Positions 8,185 to 16,954 of a DNA stretch of 64,000 bases are shown here, piece by piece. The translations under genes were made by a program, and so were the position numbers. The notes below the pieces were generated by a model. That model saw only the letters and a list, made by a program, of their open reading frames with translations. It did not search any database and was not told the DNA's origin. The stretch is from Nocardia aurantiaca (GTDB lineage Bacteria; Actinomycetota; Actinomycetes; Mycobacteriales; Mycobacteriaceae): positions 1 to 64,000 of the forward strand of contig NZ_WMBB01000019.1 in NCBI RefSeq assembly GCF_009708175.1, in the 5' to 3' direction. The stretch's first letter is position 1. Every line of letters starts with the position of its first letter.

Positions 8185-9324
8185 ATGTCCCAACGTAAAT
8201 CGAAGAACCGCGCCACCATCGCCCCGCTCGTCGTCGCTGAACCCGCCGCTGCGGCCCCCGAACCCGCCGCTGTGGCCGCCGAACCGGGCGTGGGTGCCCC
8301 GGCCCCGTCGCGGCGGACCGACGCGCAGGAGGCGTTGTGGGCGGTGCTGGTGGCCCATCCCGGTTCCACTGCCGCCGAACTGGCGGATGTGGCGGGGATG
8401 GCGAAATCGACCACGCAGAAGATGCTGACGGTGTGGGTACAGGAGGGTGCCGCCCGCCGCGACCGTGACCCGGACGCGCCCCGTGCGGCTGCCCGGTGGA
8501 CCGCCACCGCCCCGGCCGACAGCGACACCACGCCGCCCACGGACGCGACGCCGATCGAACCGCCCGCCGACACCGAACCGCCTGCCGACACTACGCCGCT
8601 CGACGACTCCGGATCGCTCGCCGAACCAGACAGTGGCGCAACCGAACCCGCAATCGACGGGCCCGACGAGACACCGGTCCAGGTAGCGGTGGAGCCCGAG
8701 GCCACCGAACCGCCTACCGACGCCACCCCGCCCGCCGATTCCGAAATGCTCACCGAATCGGAGGGTGGCGCAGCCGAACCCGCGCCCAGCGAGCCCGACG
8801 AGACAGCGGCAGCGGCACAGGCCGAGACCACCGAGCCGCCCATCGACAGCGAAACCACCACCCTCGCTGCCGAACCCGCCGGAGAGGACTCCGCCCCCGA
8901 CGCGGGAAGCGAGCCCGACCCGGATCCGGAAACCTCCGACATCCCCGATACGTCCGCCGCCGACGACGGCGAGCCAGCGCCTGCCCTTGCGGACGGGCAG
9001 GGCGAGGCTGACCGCCCGCATCTGGCTCTGTGCCCGCCTGCGGGCGACGAGGCCGCCGATCCGGCCTCGGACTCCTCGCCCGCCGACGCGGAAGTGCCTG
9101 CGGCCGAAGCGGTGCCGCTGCTGAAGCTGGTGGGCGGCGCGCTGCGGGGACAGGTGGAGGACTGGCTGCGCGACCACCCGAACGAGGAGTACACCCCGCA
9201 CCAAATCGGCAAGGAGCTGGGCGGCCGTTCGAGCGGCGCGGTCTACAACGCCCTGGTCAAACTGACAGAGACGGGCGTGGCGCGCCAAACATGCCCCAAG
9301 CCGAAGAAATTCGCCCTCGCCTAG
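8185..9324 (+). CDS. Two-winged-helix DNA-binding protein with acidic repeat linker
   Basis: 379 residues from ATG 8185, preceded by AGGAGAA. Residues about 45-85 (DAQEALWAVLVAHPGSTAAEL then MAKSTTQKML) form one winged helix. The last 60 residues (QVEDWLRDHPNEEYTP, GRSSGAVYNALVKL) form a second. Between them lie about 230 residues rich in Ala, Pro, Glu, Asp and Thr, with imperfect repeats of the type TEPP-D-x-TPPAD and DSxxL-E. Such architecture suggests a DNA-bridging or regulatory protein of the mobile element. A perfect hairpin follows the stop codon. Target sites are unknown. Confidence 0.6.
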   Translation: MSQRKSKNRATIAPLVVAEPAAAAPEPAAVAAEPGVGAPAPSRRTDAQEALWAVLVAHPGSTAAELADVAGMAKSTTQKMLTVWVQEGAARRDRDPDAPRAAARWTATAPADSDTTPPTDATPIEPPADTEPPADTTPLDDSGSLAEPDSGATEPAIDGPDETPVQVAVEPEATEPPTDATPPADSEMLTESEGGAAEPAPSEPDETAAAAQAETTEPPIDSETTTLAAEPAGEDSAPDAGSEPDPDPETSDIPDTSAADDGEPAPALADGQGEADRPHLALCPPAGDEAADPASDSSPADAEVPAAEAVPLLKLVGGALRGQVEDWLRDHPNEEYTPHQIGKELGGRSSGAVYNALVKLTETGVARQTCPKPKKFALA

Positions 9325-9335
9325 CACGAGCAGGT

Positions 9336-9380
9336 CGCGCCGGATCCCCGGGGAAACGATGTCCCCGGGGATCCGGCGCG
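9336..9380. terminator. Perfect 18-bp stem hairpin
   Basis: Two 18-base arms (9336-9353 and 9363-9380, starting CGCGCCGGATCC) are perfectly complementary around a 9-base loop. It begins 12 bases after the stop of the winged-helix gene and faces the convergent small gene at 9461-9619. There is no U-tract, as is common for actinobacterial terminators. Confidence 0.8.
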
Positions 9381-9460
9381 TTCAGCGTCCCCGCTTCGTC
9401 CCGGACCCACCACGACCATGCACCGGTCGGCGGGCAGCGAGACGGCGCGGACACCCTCGG

Positions 9461-9619
9461 TTAGTCGTCGTCCCAGTCGTCCTCGTCGTCGTTGCGGTCG
9501 GCTGCGGCGGCGGCGCGGTCATCGAATCCCGATTGCGCGGTGTCGGATTCGGGGTCGCGCTCGGCTGCGGCGGCGATGCGGTCGGCTGCTTCGTGGTCCA
9601 TGGGGCCGTTCTTCGACAT
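9461..9619 (-). CDS. Small acidic SMP-like protein
   Basis: 52 residues from ATG 9619, with GGAACGGAGACAACCC just upstream as ribosome site. It has two copies of an AADRIAAAAERDPESD-type unit (the second is DDRAAAAADRN) and a very acidic tail ending DDWDDD. The unit resembles the seed-maturation-protein-like (SMP) small proteins of actinomycetes, whose function is unknown. Third codon positions are strongly GC-rich. It is convergent with the winged-helix gene across the hairpin at 9336-9380. Confidence 0.65.
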   Translation of the reverse strand: MSKNGPMDHEAADRIAAAAERDPESDTAQSGFDDRAAAAADRNDDEDDWDDD

Positions 9620-10052
9620 GGGTTGTCTCCGTTCCTGGGCATGAGGGCGCGCAACGAACCGGGGCGGTGCCGTGGCACGGCACGCCCTCGCTGATGGGTT
9701 GTTGGTGCTACTCCGGCACAGCGAACCGCCGTGCGCGGCCCGGGCCCCGCGAAGCGGTGCTCGGTTCTCATGCCCAGTTGGCCTTCCTGGCGGTACCGCT
9801 CCGTACAGGCACAGCCTTGTCTTTTCACACTCGAGCGGCCGACATGCACACTACCCCACCAGGGCGGTTGAACCGCGCAGCTTGCGGGCGTGATGGCGGC
9901 ACCCGGTCGCGCTGTGGGATCTGGTGATTGATTGCCCCGACGGCGCGGCCCTCTGGCACATCGACCGCCTCGGCATGACGAGCGGCTGTGTTGCGGCGTA
10001 CCCACCTCAGGACGAGCCTGCTTGCCTGCGCCAGCGGACACGCGCCGACTGA
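9620..10052. other. Intergenic region with possible gene remnant
   Basis: Up to about 9890 I see nothing definite. From about 9895 to the TGA at 10050-10052 one plus-strand frame has coding-like third positions and reads HPVALWDLVIDCPDG, then ALWHIDRLGM, without any start codon. This looks like the 3' end of a lost gene, just before the convergent gene at 10053. Confidence 0.35.
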
Positions 10053-11036
10053 TCAATGCCGGTTCTTGCGCCTTGCGGCCGATTGCTTTTTCCGCTGGGC
10101 CTTTCGTCGTTCTGCCGAGTTGTCTTGACCGGCAGAAGACTTCAGGATGTGGCCGAACCGACGGCGGCCGTCACGTCTCCACTCCGCGAGCGTGGACGGC
10201 AGGCGCTTGCGGGTGCGGAGCCATTGCATAGCGGCACGCGTGTAGATGTCGCCGGAGTCGTCTGCGAGTCGGCGAACGTTCCGGTCTTGCAGTGCGTGGA
10301 CAGAGATGGTCGTGAACGGGTGCTGGTTGAAGCGGTCCATACCTTGGACCTGGGTGACGCCGGTGCAGAATCCCGCCCCTACATGCCAGGCCGCGCCGGC
10401 CATCACGGAACCGGAGTCTTCGCCCTCGAGTTCGGTCAGGTTGCACAGGAGATCGACGAGCCGCTGTTCGGCTGGATCGAGCTCGATCGCGACGTCCGTG
10501 GCCAGGGCTGCGGCATACGATGCTGCGGCATCCTCGCGGCTACGCAGGACGTGGCTGCGGACATAGCCGCCCATCGCAAAATGCAGTACTGAATCGGGCT
10601 GGACGCCGGATGCTTTACCGCAGACGGCCATGGTTCTTTGGTACCCGCTCAGTACGACGAGCTCGGGTCGCCGCTCGCCCTTACGCCCTTCGCCTCGGCT
10701 CATCCGGGCGTACGGCGAAGAGACGTACGGGCAGATCTGTGCCGCATACAGTCCGCATATCTCGTGCACGGGAGCTTCGGAGGTTTCGATGTCCTCGTCG
10801 GTCTCCTCGAACATCACCTGCCAGCGCAACTCGTCGTGGAAGGGCTGTGCGCAGATAGCACAGAGATCGAAGGTCGCCAGGGCGAGCTTCCGGTTCTCGG
10901 AGATGGCGCCGAAGTCCGGTGGGGGCTGCTGGCCGATCGTCGCGATGATCGGGTAGCCGCGTTCATCGGCGCGCAGGTGATTGCATCGTGCCGGGCGGAG
11001 AACGCTGGCGGGCCCTCGGTCGACTGTGTCGGTCAT
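10053..11036 (-). CDS. Conserved unknown protein with Cys pairs and basic tail
   Basis: 327 residues from ATG 11036 (a longer in-frame start at 11075 lacks a ribosome site). CNHLRADERGYPI and CAICAQPFHDE near residues 15-65 suggest a metal-binding patch. The middle is helical without known motifs. The last 30 residues are extremely rich in Arg and Lys, suggesting nucleic-acid contact. I do not recognise the family. It lies on the minus strand, downstream of the DUF6907-like pseudogene. Confidence 0.55.
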   Translation of the reverse strand: MTDTVDRGPASVLRPARCNHLRADERGYPIIATIGQQPPPDFGAISENRKLALATFDLCAICAQPFHDELRWQVMFEETDEDIETSEAPVHEICGLYAAQICPYVSSPYARMSRGEGRKGERRPELVVLSGYQRTMAVCGKASGVQPDSVLHFAMGGYVRSHVLRSREDAAASYAAALATDVAIELDPAEQRLVDLLCNLTELEGEDSGSVMAGAAWHVGAGFCTGVTQVQGMDRFNQHPFTTISVHALQDRNVRRLADDSGDIYTRAAMQWLRTRKRLPSTLAEWRRDGRRRFGHILKSSAGQDNSAERRKAQRKKQSAARRKNRH

Positions 11037-11192
11037 GTTCCCACTACTACCGCAGAAGTCGTGCGTGTCACACACTTCGGGTGCCGCCCCGTTCCGGGTG
11101 AGCGGCCAACGTGCTGGTCGGCGGCTCCGGTGAGGGGTTGTGCGGGTCCCGGCCGAGCCGGGCTGGTCCGGCCGGGGTTCGCGCCGCGGTGG

Positions 11193-11616
11193 TTACCGGG
11201 TGATCGGTGAGAGTTCGGGGTGTGAGGCGTGGGCGTGGACCTGGTCGGCCAGGGCGAGGACGGCGGCGACCTGGGCTGGGTCGGCGTCCTGGGCGGCCAG
11301 GGCTCGTGCGGCGTCGGCGAGGAGGTCGCCGGCCAGGCGGACGGCCTCGCGGGGCCGGATCGACACGGGCTCGGATCCGGTGTCGCCGGCGTCGAAGTCG
11401 ATCTCGATGGTGATGTCGCGGCCTTGGGAAGTCTTCGGCCCGCGGGCGTAACTCGACTTGCTGGCGGGGCTGGCCGTGTTCGTCGAGGCCGCGGTAGCCG
11501 AACATCGCGAACCGGGTCGGGGCGCCGAAGTGGCGTGCCCGGCTCTCGGGGTCACCCGGATCGGGAGCGACATGGTCGACGCACCATGAGGGGCAAGGCT
11601 TTTCGGTATCGGTCAT
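11193..11616 (-). pseudogene. Small CPSWC-type (DUF6907-like) protein, frameshifted
   Basis: The frame starting at ATG 11616 reads MTDTEKPCPSWCVDH and then GLDEHGQPRQQVELRP, typical of the small CPSWC...H proteins of actinomycetes that I associate with DUF6907. Around 11415-11440 the frame breaks. From there the adjacent frame reads GRDITIEIDFDAGDTG, then IRPREAVRLAGDLLAD to the stop at 11193, which is the expected second half. A single-base indel therefore splits the gene, or the sequence has an error. Intact length would be about 140 residues. Confidence 0.6.
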
Positions 11617-11809
11617 GCAATCCAGCGTGCCAGCGGGGGCGCGAGTGGTCGGCTCCCGCGTGGTGTGAGACCGACCACGGATGCATGGAAGGCGTTGGGC
11701 CGCAGCGAAATCGACGGACCAGCGACCGTGCGCCGAACGGTTCGGGCACCCCCTACCGTGTACCGCCGGGTCGGCTGCGCGACCCGCTGGCCCGTGCTGT
11801 CATGGAGAC

Positions 11810-12280
11810 ATGGATTTCACCGACTTCGCCTGGAGCTTCGTGGCCGACGAGGATCGCGGCCCGTACGACTACGTGTATCCACCGGACCCCGACTACGGGC
11901 ACCTCTACGTCGTGGGATTCGATTCGGGATGGATCAAGGTCGGCAAGACCTGTGACTGGCAGTCCCGCCTCGGCTCTCATCGCCGCTACTACTCCCGCCA
12001 GTACGGATGGTCGATCACCGACACGTGGTGCTCGTGCATCGTCCGAGATCACCTGCCCGGCAACGAGTCTGGGGCTGATCTGACCGCGATCGAGCATTCC
12101 CTCCGGCGCTTCGTCCGGTCGGTCTCGGATCGGCGGGAGATGAACCCGTTCGTGCGCGGCGTCGGGCGAGACAAAAGCAACGGGCGGTCCGCCGAGACGG
12201 AGCTGTTCCACGGCGTCGACTTCGAGGTGGCGCGCGCGTACGCGGACGAACTCGCACTGCGCAACGCGGACCTGATGTAG
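11810..12280 (+). CDS. GIY-YIG-like (T5orf172/MUG113) nuclease-domain protein
   Basis: 156 residues from ATG 11810. YGHLYVVGFDSGWIKVGKT followed by SRLGSHRR fits the GIY-YIG-related T5orf172/MUG113 domain, where the first tyrosine, the GKT and the Arg after it form the catalytic surface. A later Glu (IEHSLRRFVR) may be the metal ligand. Phage and mobile elements commonly carry such proteins as nucleases or DNA-binding accessories. An upstream in-frame extension to 11681 lacks codon bias and was not used. Confidence 0.65.
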   Translation: MDFTDFAWSFVADEDRGPYDYVYPPDPDYGHLYVVGFDSGWIKVGKTCDWQSRLGSHRRYYSRQYGWSITDTWCSCIVRDHLPGNESGADLTAIEHSLRRFVRSVSDRREMNPFVRGVGRDKSNGRSAETELFHGVDFEVARAYADELALRNADLM

Positions 12281-12310
12281 CAGTGTCGAGCGAGGCGGGT
12301 CGGCCTTCGA

Positions 12311-12517
12311 TCAGCGATCCTGGTCAGCAGTCACTGGGCGGTACCCGGCGTCCTTCAGCGAGTCCGCTGTCAGCGGTGGGAGCGGATTGCTGGATCCCGG
12401 GTCGAAGCCGCCGGGCCACTCCGTTTCCGGACTGTACGAAGTGGTGGAACTCTTCATCTGTCCTATGCCAGTGAACGACATGATCGGCTGGTCCCGGGTG
12501 AACTTTGCCTCTCTCAT
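12311..12517 (-). CDS. Small protein of unknown function
   Basis: 68 residues. The ATG at 12517 is preceded by a strong ribosome site, GGAGGA, eight bases upstream. The protein begins MREAKFTRDQPIMSF and is rich in Ser, Thr, Pro and Gly, with no recognisable motif or signal peptide. It runs antisense to nothing known and lies between the GIY-YIG-like gene and the 486-residue nuclease-like gene on the opposite strand. I cannot assign a function. Confidence 0.5.
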   Translation of the reverse strand: MREAKFTRDQPIMSFTGIGQMKSSTTSYSPETEWPGGFDPGSSNPLPPLTADSLKDAGYRPVTADQDR

Positions 12518-12778
12518 GTGGACGTCCTCCAAGGAATAGGTCCCGGTCCCGCCGGGCAGTACGGAGTCGCACAGAGATGAGTCCATTTCGGTGCCGGCAC
12601 CCCGGCACGGGCACGGACCTCTTGAATTCTCGTGCCCACGCGCCGACTTCCGGTGGCTTCTGCCACTGATGAGATCGGAAACGAAACGTATGCTCGCGGA
12701 CTCCTCCAGCTTCGTGGCTCGGCGGGTGCGAGCGAAAACGGAAAGCAGGGACGCCGAGCCCGGTCGTAGGATGCTGAA

Positions 12779-14239
12779 GTGACCGGCCCGATTCCCATCC
12801 CTGTGTATATCGGACTCCCCGCCCCGTCTTCTGCGCCCGAGGACGGTGAGGCATGGAACTTGTGGACGTCCGCGACTGCGCCGGAGACGCGAAGAACCCC
12901 GCTGGCCGACGCTGCTGTTGATTGGCAGGGGCTCGGGGTGGAGCCTCGGTGGCTGGAGTCGGAGACCGTCGAGTGCGTCGCGGCGCTGGAGCCGGGGCGT
13001 CTCACCGTCCGCTGGAGTAAAGAATTGACCCGGCTCCTCGAGGGGGCGAAGGCGCGCGATGAGATGGCGTTGGTCGTCAAGATGCTCGGCCGAGCCAGCA
13101 TCGACACCCCTGACGGGTCGGTAGCCGCAGCGGAGGATGATTCCCTGTTCCTGCCGGGATTTCAGGGATCGATCGAGGCAAGGAGGCTTCCTGCGGGCGC
13201 GCGCCCGCAGCTGGCCGCTGGTCTCAGTGCTGCCGAACAGGACCTCGGGAAGCGGTTGCTCAATCGCCCGGCCGCCGCGCAGTGGTGGACACTCTCGCTG
13301 GTTGATACAGCCCTGGAATCGCCGGGGAGGCATGGAGTGCAGAAGATGTCTCCGCTGCCCGGTGAGCTGGAGCCGATTTTGGTCGACTCGCTCGGCAAGC
13401 CCGTGGTCGCGGCGTGGGTGCCCGAGCAGCAGAACCAGCGCTGGTATATCGTGCCCGACGCCATCGTTTGGTCGTCGGTGATCGATTGGCTTGTGCAGCA
13501 GGCCATCCCGTACTACATCCCCGATGCTCCGCGGCGTTTCCGGACCGCGGGCTTCGTCGATCCTGCGTGGCAGACACAGAGGGAACAGCGGGCCGGCGAT
13601 GCCCTCGCGGCCATGGAAATCCGGCACCTCGAGGAACGGGCACGTCTCGAAGCTGAATTGGAGGATGCGCGGCGCGCGGCCGAGGTGGTCAGGGATGGTT
13701 TGCTGTATGGCTCGGGTGGTGAGCTTGTGCGCGCTGTCGACCAGGCGCTTTCCGATGCGGGAATCTCGACCATCGATTTGGATACCAGCGAAAAGGGCAC
13801 GTGGTCGGCGGATCTGTTGGCCAGCGCCGATGGGCCGGCCCGTCTCGTGGAGGTCAAATCGGAGGGCGGTCGCGCCAAGGAAGCGCTGGTCGGAGATCTA
13901 CGCAAGCACCTCGACACCTGGCGTGCGGAGTACCCCGACAAGCCGGTCAGCGGTGGGACGCTGATCGTCAACCATCAGAGGAAGACCGCGCCTGAGAAGC
14001 GTGATCCCCAGGTCTACAGCCGCCCGGAGTTCGTGAAAGCGCTCCCCGTGAAGGTCGTCGGCACCGTCGACCTGTTCAGGTGGTGGAAGGAATCCGACTG
14101 GCCAGCGATCCGCGAAGCGGTGCTCGGTGAAGGGAATTCATCCGGGGACGACTGTTCCGCCGTGAAAGCGACACCCGGCGCACCGAAGGGGTTGCAGCGC
14201 CGTGGAACCTGGTTTCGGCGCCGCAGCAACACCTCGTAG
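12779..14239 (+). CDS. Unknown protein with coiled coil and PD-(D/E)XK-like C-domain
   Basis: 486 residues from GTG 12779. The N-terminal 250 residues are not recognisable. Residues about 275-310 (EIRHLEERARLEAELEDARR) form a coiled coil. At about 345-362 WSADLLASADGPARLVEVKS gives a D-x(n)-E-x-K pattern followed by a basic helix, typical of PD-(D/E)XK nucleases. The C-terminal 40 residues are basic and low-complexity. With the coiled coil for oligomerisation it could be a nuclease of a defence or element-maintenance system. No partner gene is obvious and function is inferred. Confidence 0.55.
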   Translation: MTGPIPIPVYIGLPAPSSAPEDGEAWNLWTSATAPETRRTPLADAAVDWQGLGVEPRWLESETVECVAALEPGRLTVRWSKELTRLLEGAKARDEMALVVKMLGRASIDTPDGSVAAAEDDSLFLPGFQGSIEARRLPAGARPQLAAGLSAAEQDLGKRLLNRPAAAQWWTLSLVDTALESPGRHGVQKMSPLPGELEPILVDSLGKPVVAAWVPEQQNQRWYIVPDAIVWSSVIDWLVQQAIPYYIPDAPRRFRTAGFVDPAWQTQREQRAGDALAAMEIRHLEERARLEAELEDARRAAEVVRDGLLYGSGGELVRAVDQALSDAGISTIDLDTSEKGTWSADLLASADGPARLVEVKSEGGRAKEALVGDLRKHLDTWRAEYPDKPVSGGTLIVNHQRKTAPEKRDPQVYSRPEFVKALPVKVVGTVDLFRWWKESDWPAIREAVLGEGNSSGDDCSAVKATPGAPKGLQRRGTWFRRRSNTS

Positions 14240-14365
14240 GGCCTGTGCGCGGCGCCTCGGGTGCTCGGGAAGTCCCTTCTCTCGGCCCGCAACACCGCGA
14301 TGATCGTCACCGTGGTCGAGCTGCCGCCAGCGGTGATTTGCGCTGCTCGGAGTCGGACATCACCG

Positions 14366-15838
14366 TCAGTGTGCGGTGTCGATGGCGTGTTCGATCCACA
14401 TGAGCAGCTGTCCGGTGGCGGCGCTGTAGCCGTCGGAATGGACACCGCTGGCCGCGAACTGGGCCGCGTCGCTGCCCTGTCGGGCCAGATCCGCCAGGGC
14501 GGTGCCGGTGGCCGGGCTGGTGGTGGTATAGGCGGTGGCCAGCCCGGTCAGCGTGGTCCCGGGGGTGCCGGTGATCGCCTGTGCGGCCACGGCGAGCAGG
14601 TCGGCGACGACGGGAACTTCGCCCGGCACGGTCGCGAGCGCGCCGATCGGGTCTCCGGCCGCGAGTTTCTCAATCGCGGTCCAGGCGATGTCCTGGGCTT
14701 GCCCGATATCGGTGGCGAGGCGGGCGATGTCGAGATTGCCGAGGAGATCGACGATCTGCGCAGCCACCGCGACCCAGCCCGAGGGATCCATGGGCGCGGC
14801 GAGAGTCAAGGCGCGAGCGACCAGGTGCAGGTCGATCCCGGCGGCGGCCCGCACCAGTGGCGCGAACTGGTTGTTGAGATCGCCTGCGACTCGGTGCATT
14901 CCGGGGATGTCGCCGGCGACGACGAGCCCGGGCAGCTGTGCGAGGTCGCCGCCGATGGCCGGCAGGTCGGCGAGGAAACCGGCGAGCCCGGACAGCACAC
15001 CCACCACCTGAGCCACCACCTCCGAGGGATTCAACGCTCCCAGCGGGTTCGGCACGGCCACTGACGGATTTGCGACGGCGCTGGGAGTTGCTGTCGGAGT
15101 GGGAGTTTGGGGCACGTTGGTCGTACTCGGGTCGGTGGTGGCGGCGGGGGTCAGGTTGCCGGTGAAGGCACGCCCGATCGCGGCCAGAGCCGGGGACGCC
15201 TGCGGGGTCGTCGCGCAGTACAAGTCGCCTTGCGCGCAGATCGTGGCGACCCGGTCGGCCAGGGCACCGAAGCTCTGCGGGCGGGGCCCCGCGATGCCCT
15301 CGCCGGGCGTGCTCGTCCCGAGTTGCGGGGTGTTCGGGTCGCGGCGCGGATCCGAGAGCAGCCCGACGGCGATCACCCGGGCTGCGGGGAGCGGTCCTTG
15401 GTTGTTGCCGATGGCGGTGGCGACGTCTCCGGCGACATCGGCGCCTTGCGAGTACCCGGCCAGCACCACTCTGGTGGAGGCGCACAGGCTGGTGAGAGTG
15501 GTCGAGAGCTGTTGGACGCCATCGGTTTCCGAGGCCGGGTATGGAGTCGCGTCGGCGGTGTAGGCGAGGGTGCGTACGTCGATGCCGGTGCTGTAGCGCT
15601 GTTGCAGGGCGGTGCCGATCCCGGCGAGCATCCCGACCGGCTGGCCGGGGTCGGCGGCCGGGCTGGTCTCCCAGGTGCCCGGGACAAGGATCGCGGTCAC
15701 GGCCGGGCACCCGGGCCTTGCGGGTGCGGGGTCGGCGGCAGCGACACCAGTAGTGGTGAGCGCGGCGACACTGACGGCGGCGATGAGTGCCGTCACCGTG
15801 CGGGCACGGCGCGGATAGGTGACATGAGGAGAGGGCAT
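14366..15838 (-). CDS. Secreted cutinase-like serine hydrolase with large insertion
   Basis: 490 residues with a Sec signal peptide (Arg-rich start, hydrophobic 14-35, cleavage near AAADP). The cutinase core has GYSQGAD with nucleophile Ser130 and GDLYC with Asp205 flanked by the usual Cys pair. The catalytic His that normally follows within about 15 residues is absent there; the best candidate is His467 in VHSDGYSAATG at the C-terminus. The 250 residues between are Ala/Pro/Val-rich and unrelated to cutinase. It is the last gene of the leftward transfer operon, so it may act on the mycolate-containing envelope during conjugation. Confidence 0.75.
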   Translation of the reverse strand: MPSPHVTYPRRARTVTALIAAVSVAALTTTGVAAADPAPARPGCPAVTAILVPGTWETSPAADPGQPVGMLAGIGTALQQRYSTGIDVRTLAYTADATPYPASETDGVQQLSTTLTSLCASTRVVLAGYSQGADVAGDVATAIGNNQGPLPAARVIAVGLLSDPRRDPNTPQLGTSTPGEGIAGPRPQSFGALADRVATICAQGDLYCATTPQASPALAAIGRAFTGNLTPAATTDPSTTNVPQTPTPTATPSAVANPSVAVPNPLGALNPSEVVAQVVGVLSGLAGFLADLPAIGGDLAQLPGLVVAGDIPGMHRVAGDLNNQFAPLVRAAAGIDLHLVARALTLAAPMDPSGWVAVAAQIVDLLGNLDIARLATDIGQAQDIAWTAIEKLAAGDPIGALATVPGEVPVVADLLAVAAQAITGTPGTTLTGLATAYTTTSPATGTALADLARQGSDAAQFAASGVHSDGYSAATGQLLMWIEHAIDTAH

Positions 15839-15934
15839 CGAGGTACTCCTTCGCTGGTTGTCGTGGGTGTCAGAGGTCGTGGTGTTACGGTGGGCATGGA
15901 CCCGGCTGGCCGAGGTTTAGGCGGAGGAACGTCA

Positions 15935-16942
15935 CTACGCGTGAGGATCCGCGGGTGCGGTCGGTGTGATCGCGGAAGGCCGTGTCGCGGTGTAGAAGTC
16001 GTCTCCGGTCCAGCGGTAGCCGCTCACCTGGACGACCTGGCCGAAGTCCGGCGCGTGGACCATGAGTCCGCCGCCGAGGTACAGGCCGACGTGATGCACG
16101 TCGCCGCCGCTGCGGTAGAACACCAGATCCCCGGGCTGCATCTGGTTCTCGGGAATGCGTGGTCCGACGAGGACCTGCGTCTCGCTGGTCCGCGGCAGGG
16201 TGATTCCCGCCGTGGCGTACGCGGCCAGGACCAGGCCCGAGCAGTCCCAGCCACCGTTCACCTCCGGCCCGTTGCCGCCCCACACATACGGCACCCCGAG
16301 TTGTGCGCAAGCGAACGAGATCGCCTGCACCGCAGCCGGGCTCGCGGGCCCGGCGGGGCGGCAGTCGCCGGTGCCGGCGGGTGGGGCGGGTGCCCGGTAG
16401 GCGGCGGCTTGGTCGAGGACCTGGTCGACGTAGGTGTCGGAGTGGTTGTAGGCGAAGAGCGCGGTGCGCAGGTCTGCGGGGGCGCCGGAGTCGCACAGGT
16501 TGTAGGCGGCGGCGTGGACGGCGTCGACCGGGTCGTAGCGCGAGGGTGGGCTCGCTCCGGGTAGCTGGTGGCGGGTGGCGACGGCGTCGAAGGTGGGTGC
16601 CAGGAATTGCATGGGTCCCGCTGCGCCGGCGGAGTTTTCGCCGTTGTGTACGCCGGGCAGGGTGGAGCGGTCGTGGTCGGACTCGACCTTCCCGATACCG
16701 GCCAGCACCGACCAGTCCAGGCCGGGGCAGTCCGCGGCGGCTTGCTGGTAGAGCACGAGCATGGCCGCCGGAATGTCTTCACGGGCTTGCGGACTCGGTG
16801 TGCTGCCCGCCCCGGTCCCTGCCGTGGGGCCGGGGACCAATGCAGGCTGCTCGGCCACGATCACGGTGGTGACGACTGCGGCGATGACTACGCAGAGGAA
16901 CACGACGGTCGCCGAGCCCGCGCCGAGGATCCGGAACAGCAT
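15935..16942 (-). CDS. Lytic transglycosylase / NlpC-P60 endopeptidase (VirB1-like)
   Basis: 335 residues. A membrane anchor lies at about 8-30. A lytic transglycosylase domain follows, with catalytic Glu87 in GKVESDH and the GPMQFLAPTF motif. A C-terminal NlpC/P60 domain has Cys234 in WDCSGLV, His283/284 in DVHHVGLY and His296 (VHAPDF). The double muramidase/peptidase enzyme opens peptidoglycan for the transfer apparatus, as CwlT and VirB1 do in other conjugative systems. It is 12 bases downstream of the relaxation-protein gene. Confidence 0.9.
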   Translation of the reverse strand: MLFRILGAGSATVVFLCVVIAAVVTTVIVAEQPALVPGPTAGTGAGSTPSPQAREDIPAAMLVLYQQAAADCPGLDWSVLAGIGKVESDHDRSTLPGVHNGENSAGAAGPMQFLAPTFDAVATRHQLPGASPPSRYDPVDAVHAAAYNLCDSGAPADLRTALFAYNHSDTYVDQVLDQAAAYRAPAPPAGTGDCRPAGPASPAAVQAISFACAQLGVPYVWGGNGPEVNGGWDCSGLVLAAYATAGITLPRTSETQVLVGPRIPENQMQPGDLVFYRSGGDVHHVGLYLGGGLMVHAPDFGQVVQVSGYRWTGDDFYTATRPSAITPTAPADPHA

Positions 16943-16954
16943 CGTCGCCCTGCC

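Noticed and set aside
12524..13627. Long minus-strand frame over the 486-residue gene
   Set aside because: Only its last 68 codons, from ATG 12517, have a ribosome site and plausible sequence. The rest is antisense shadow.
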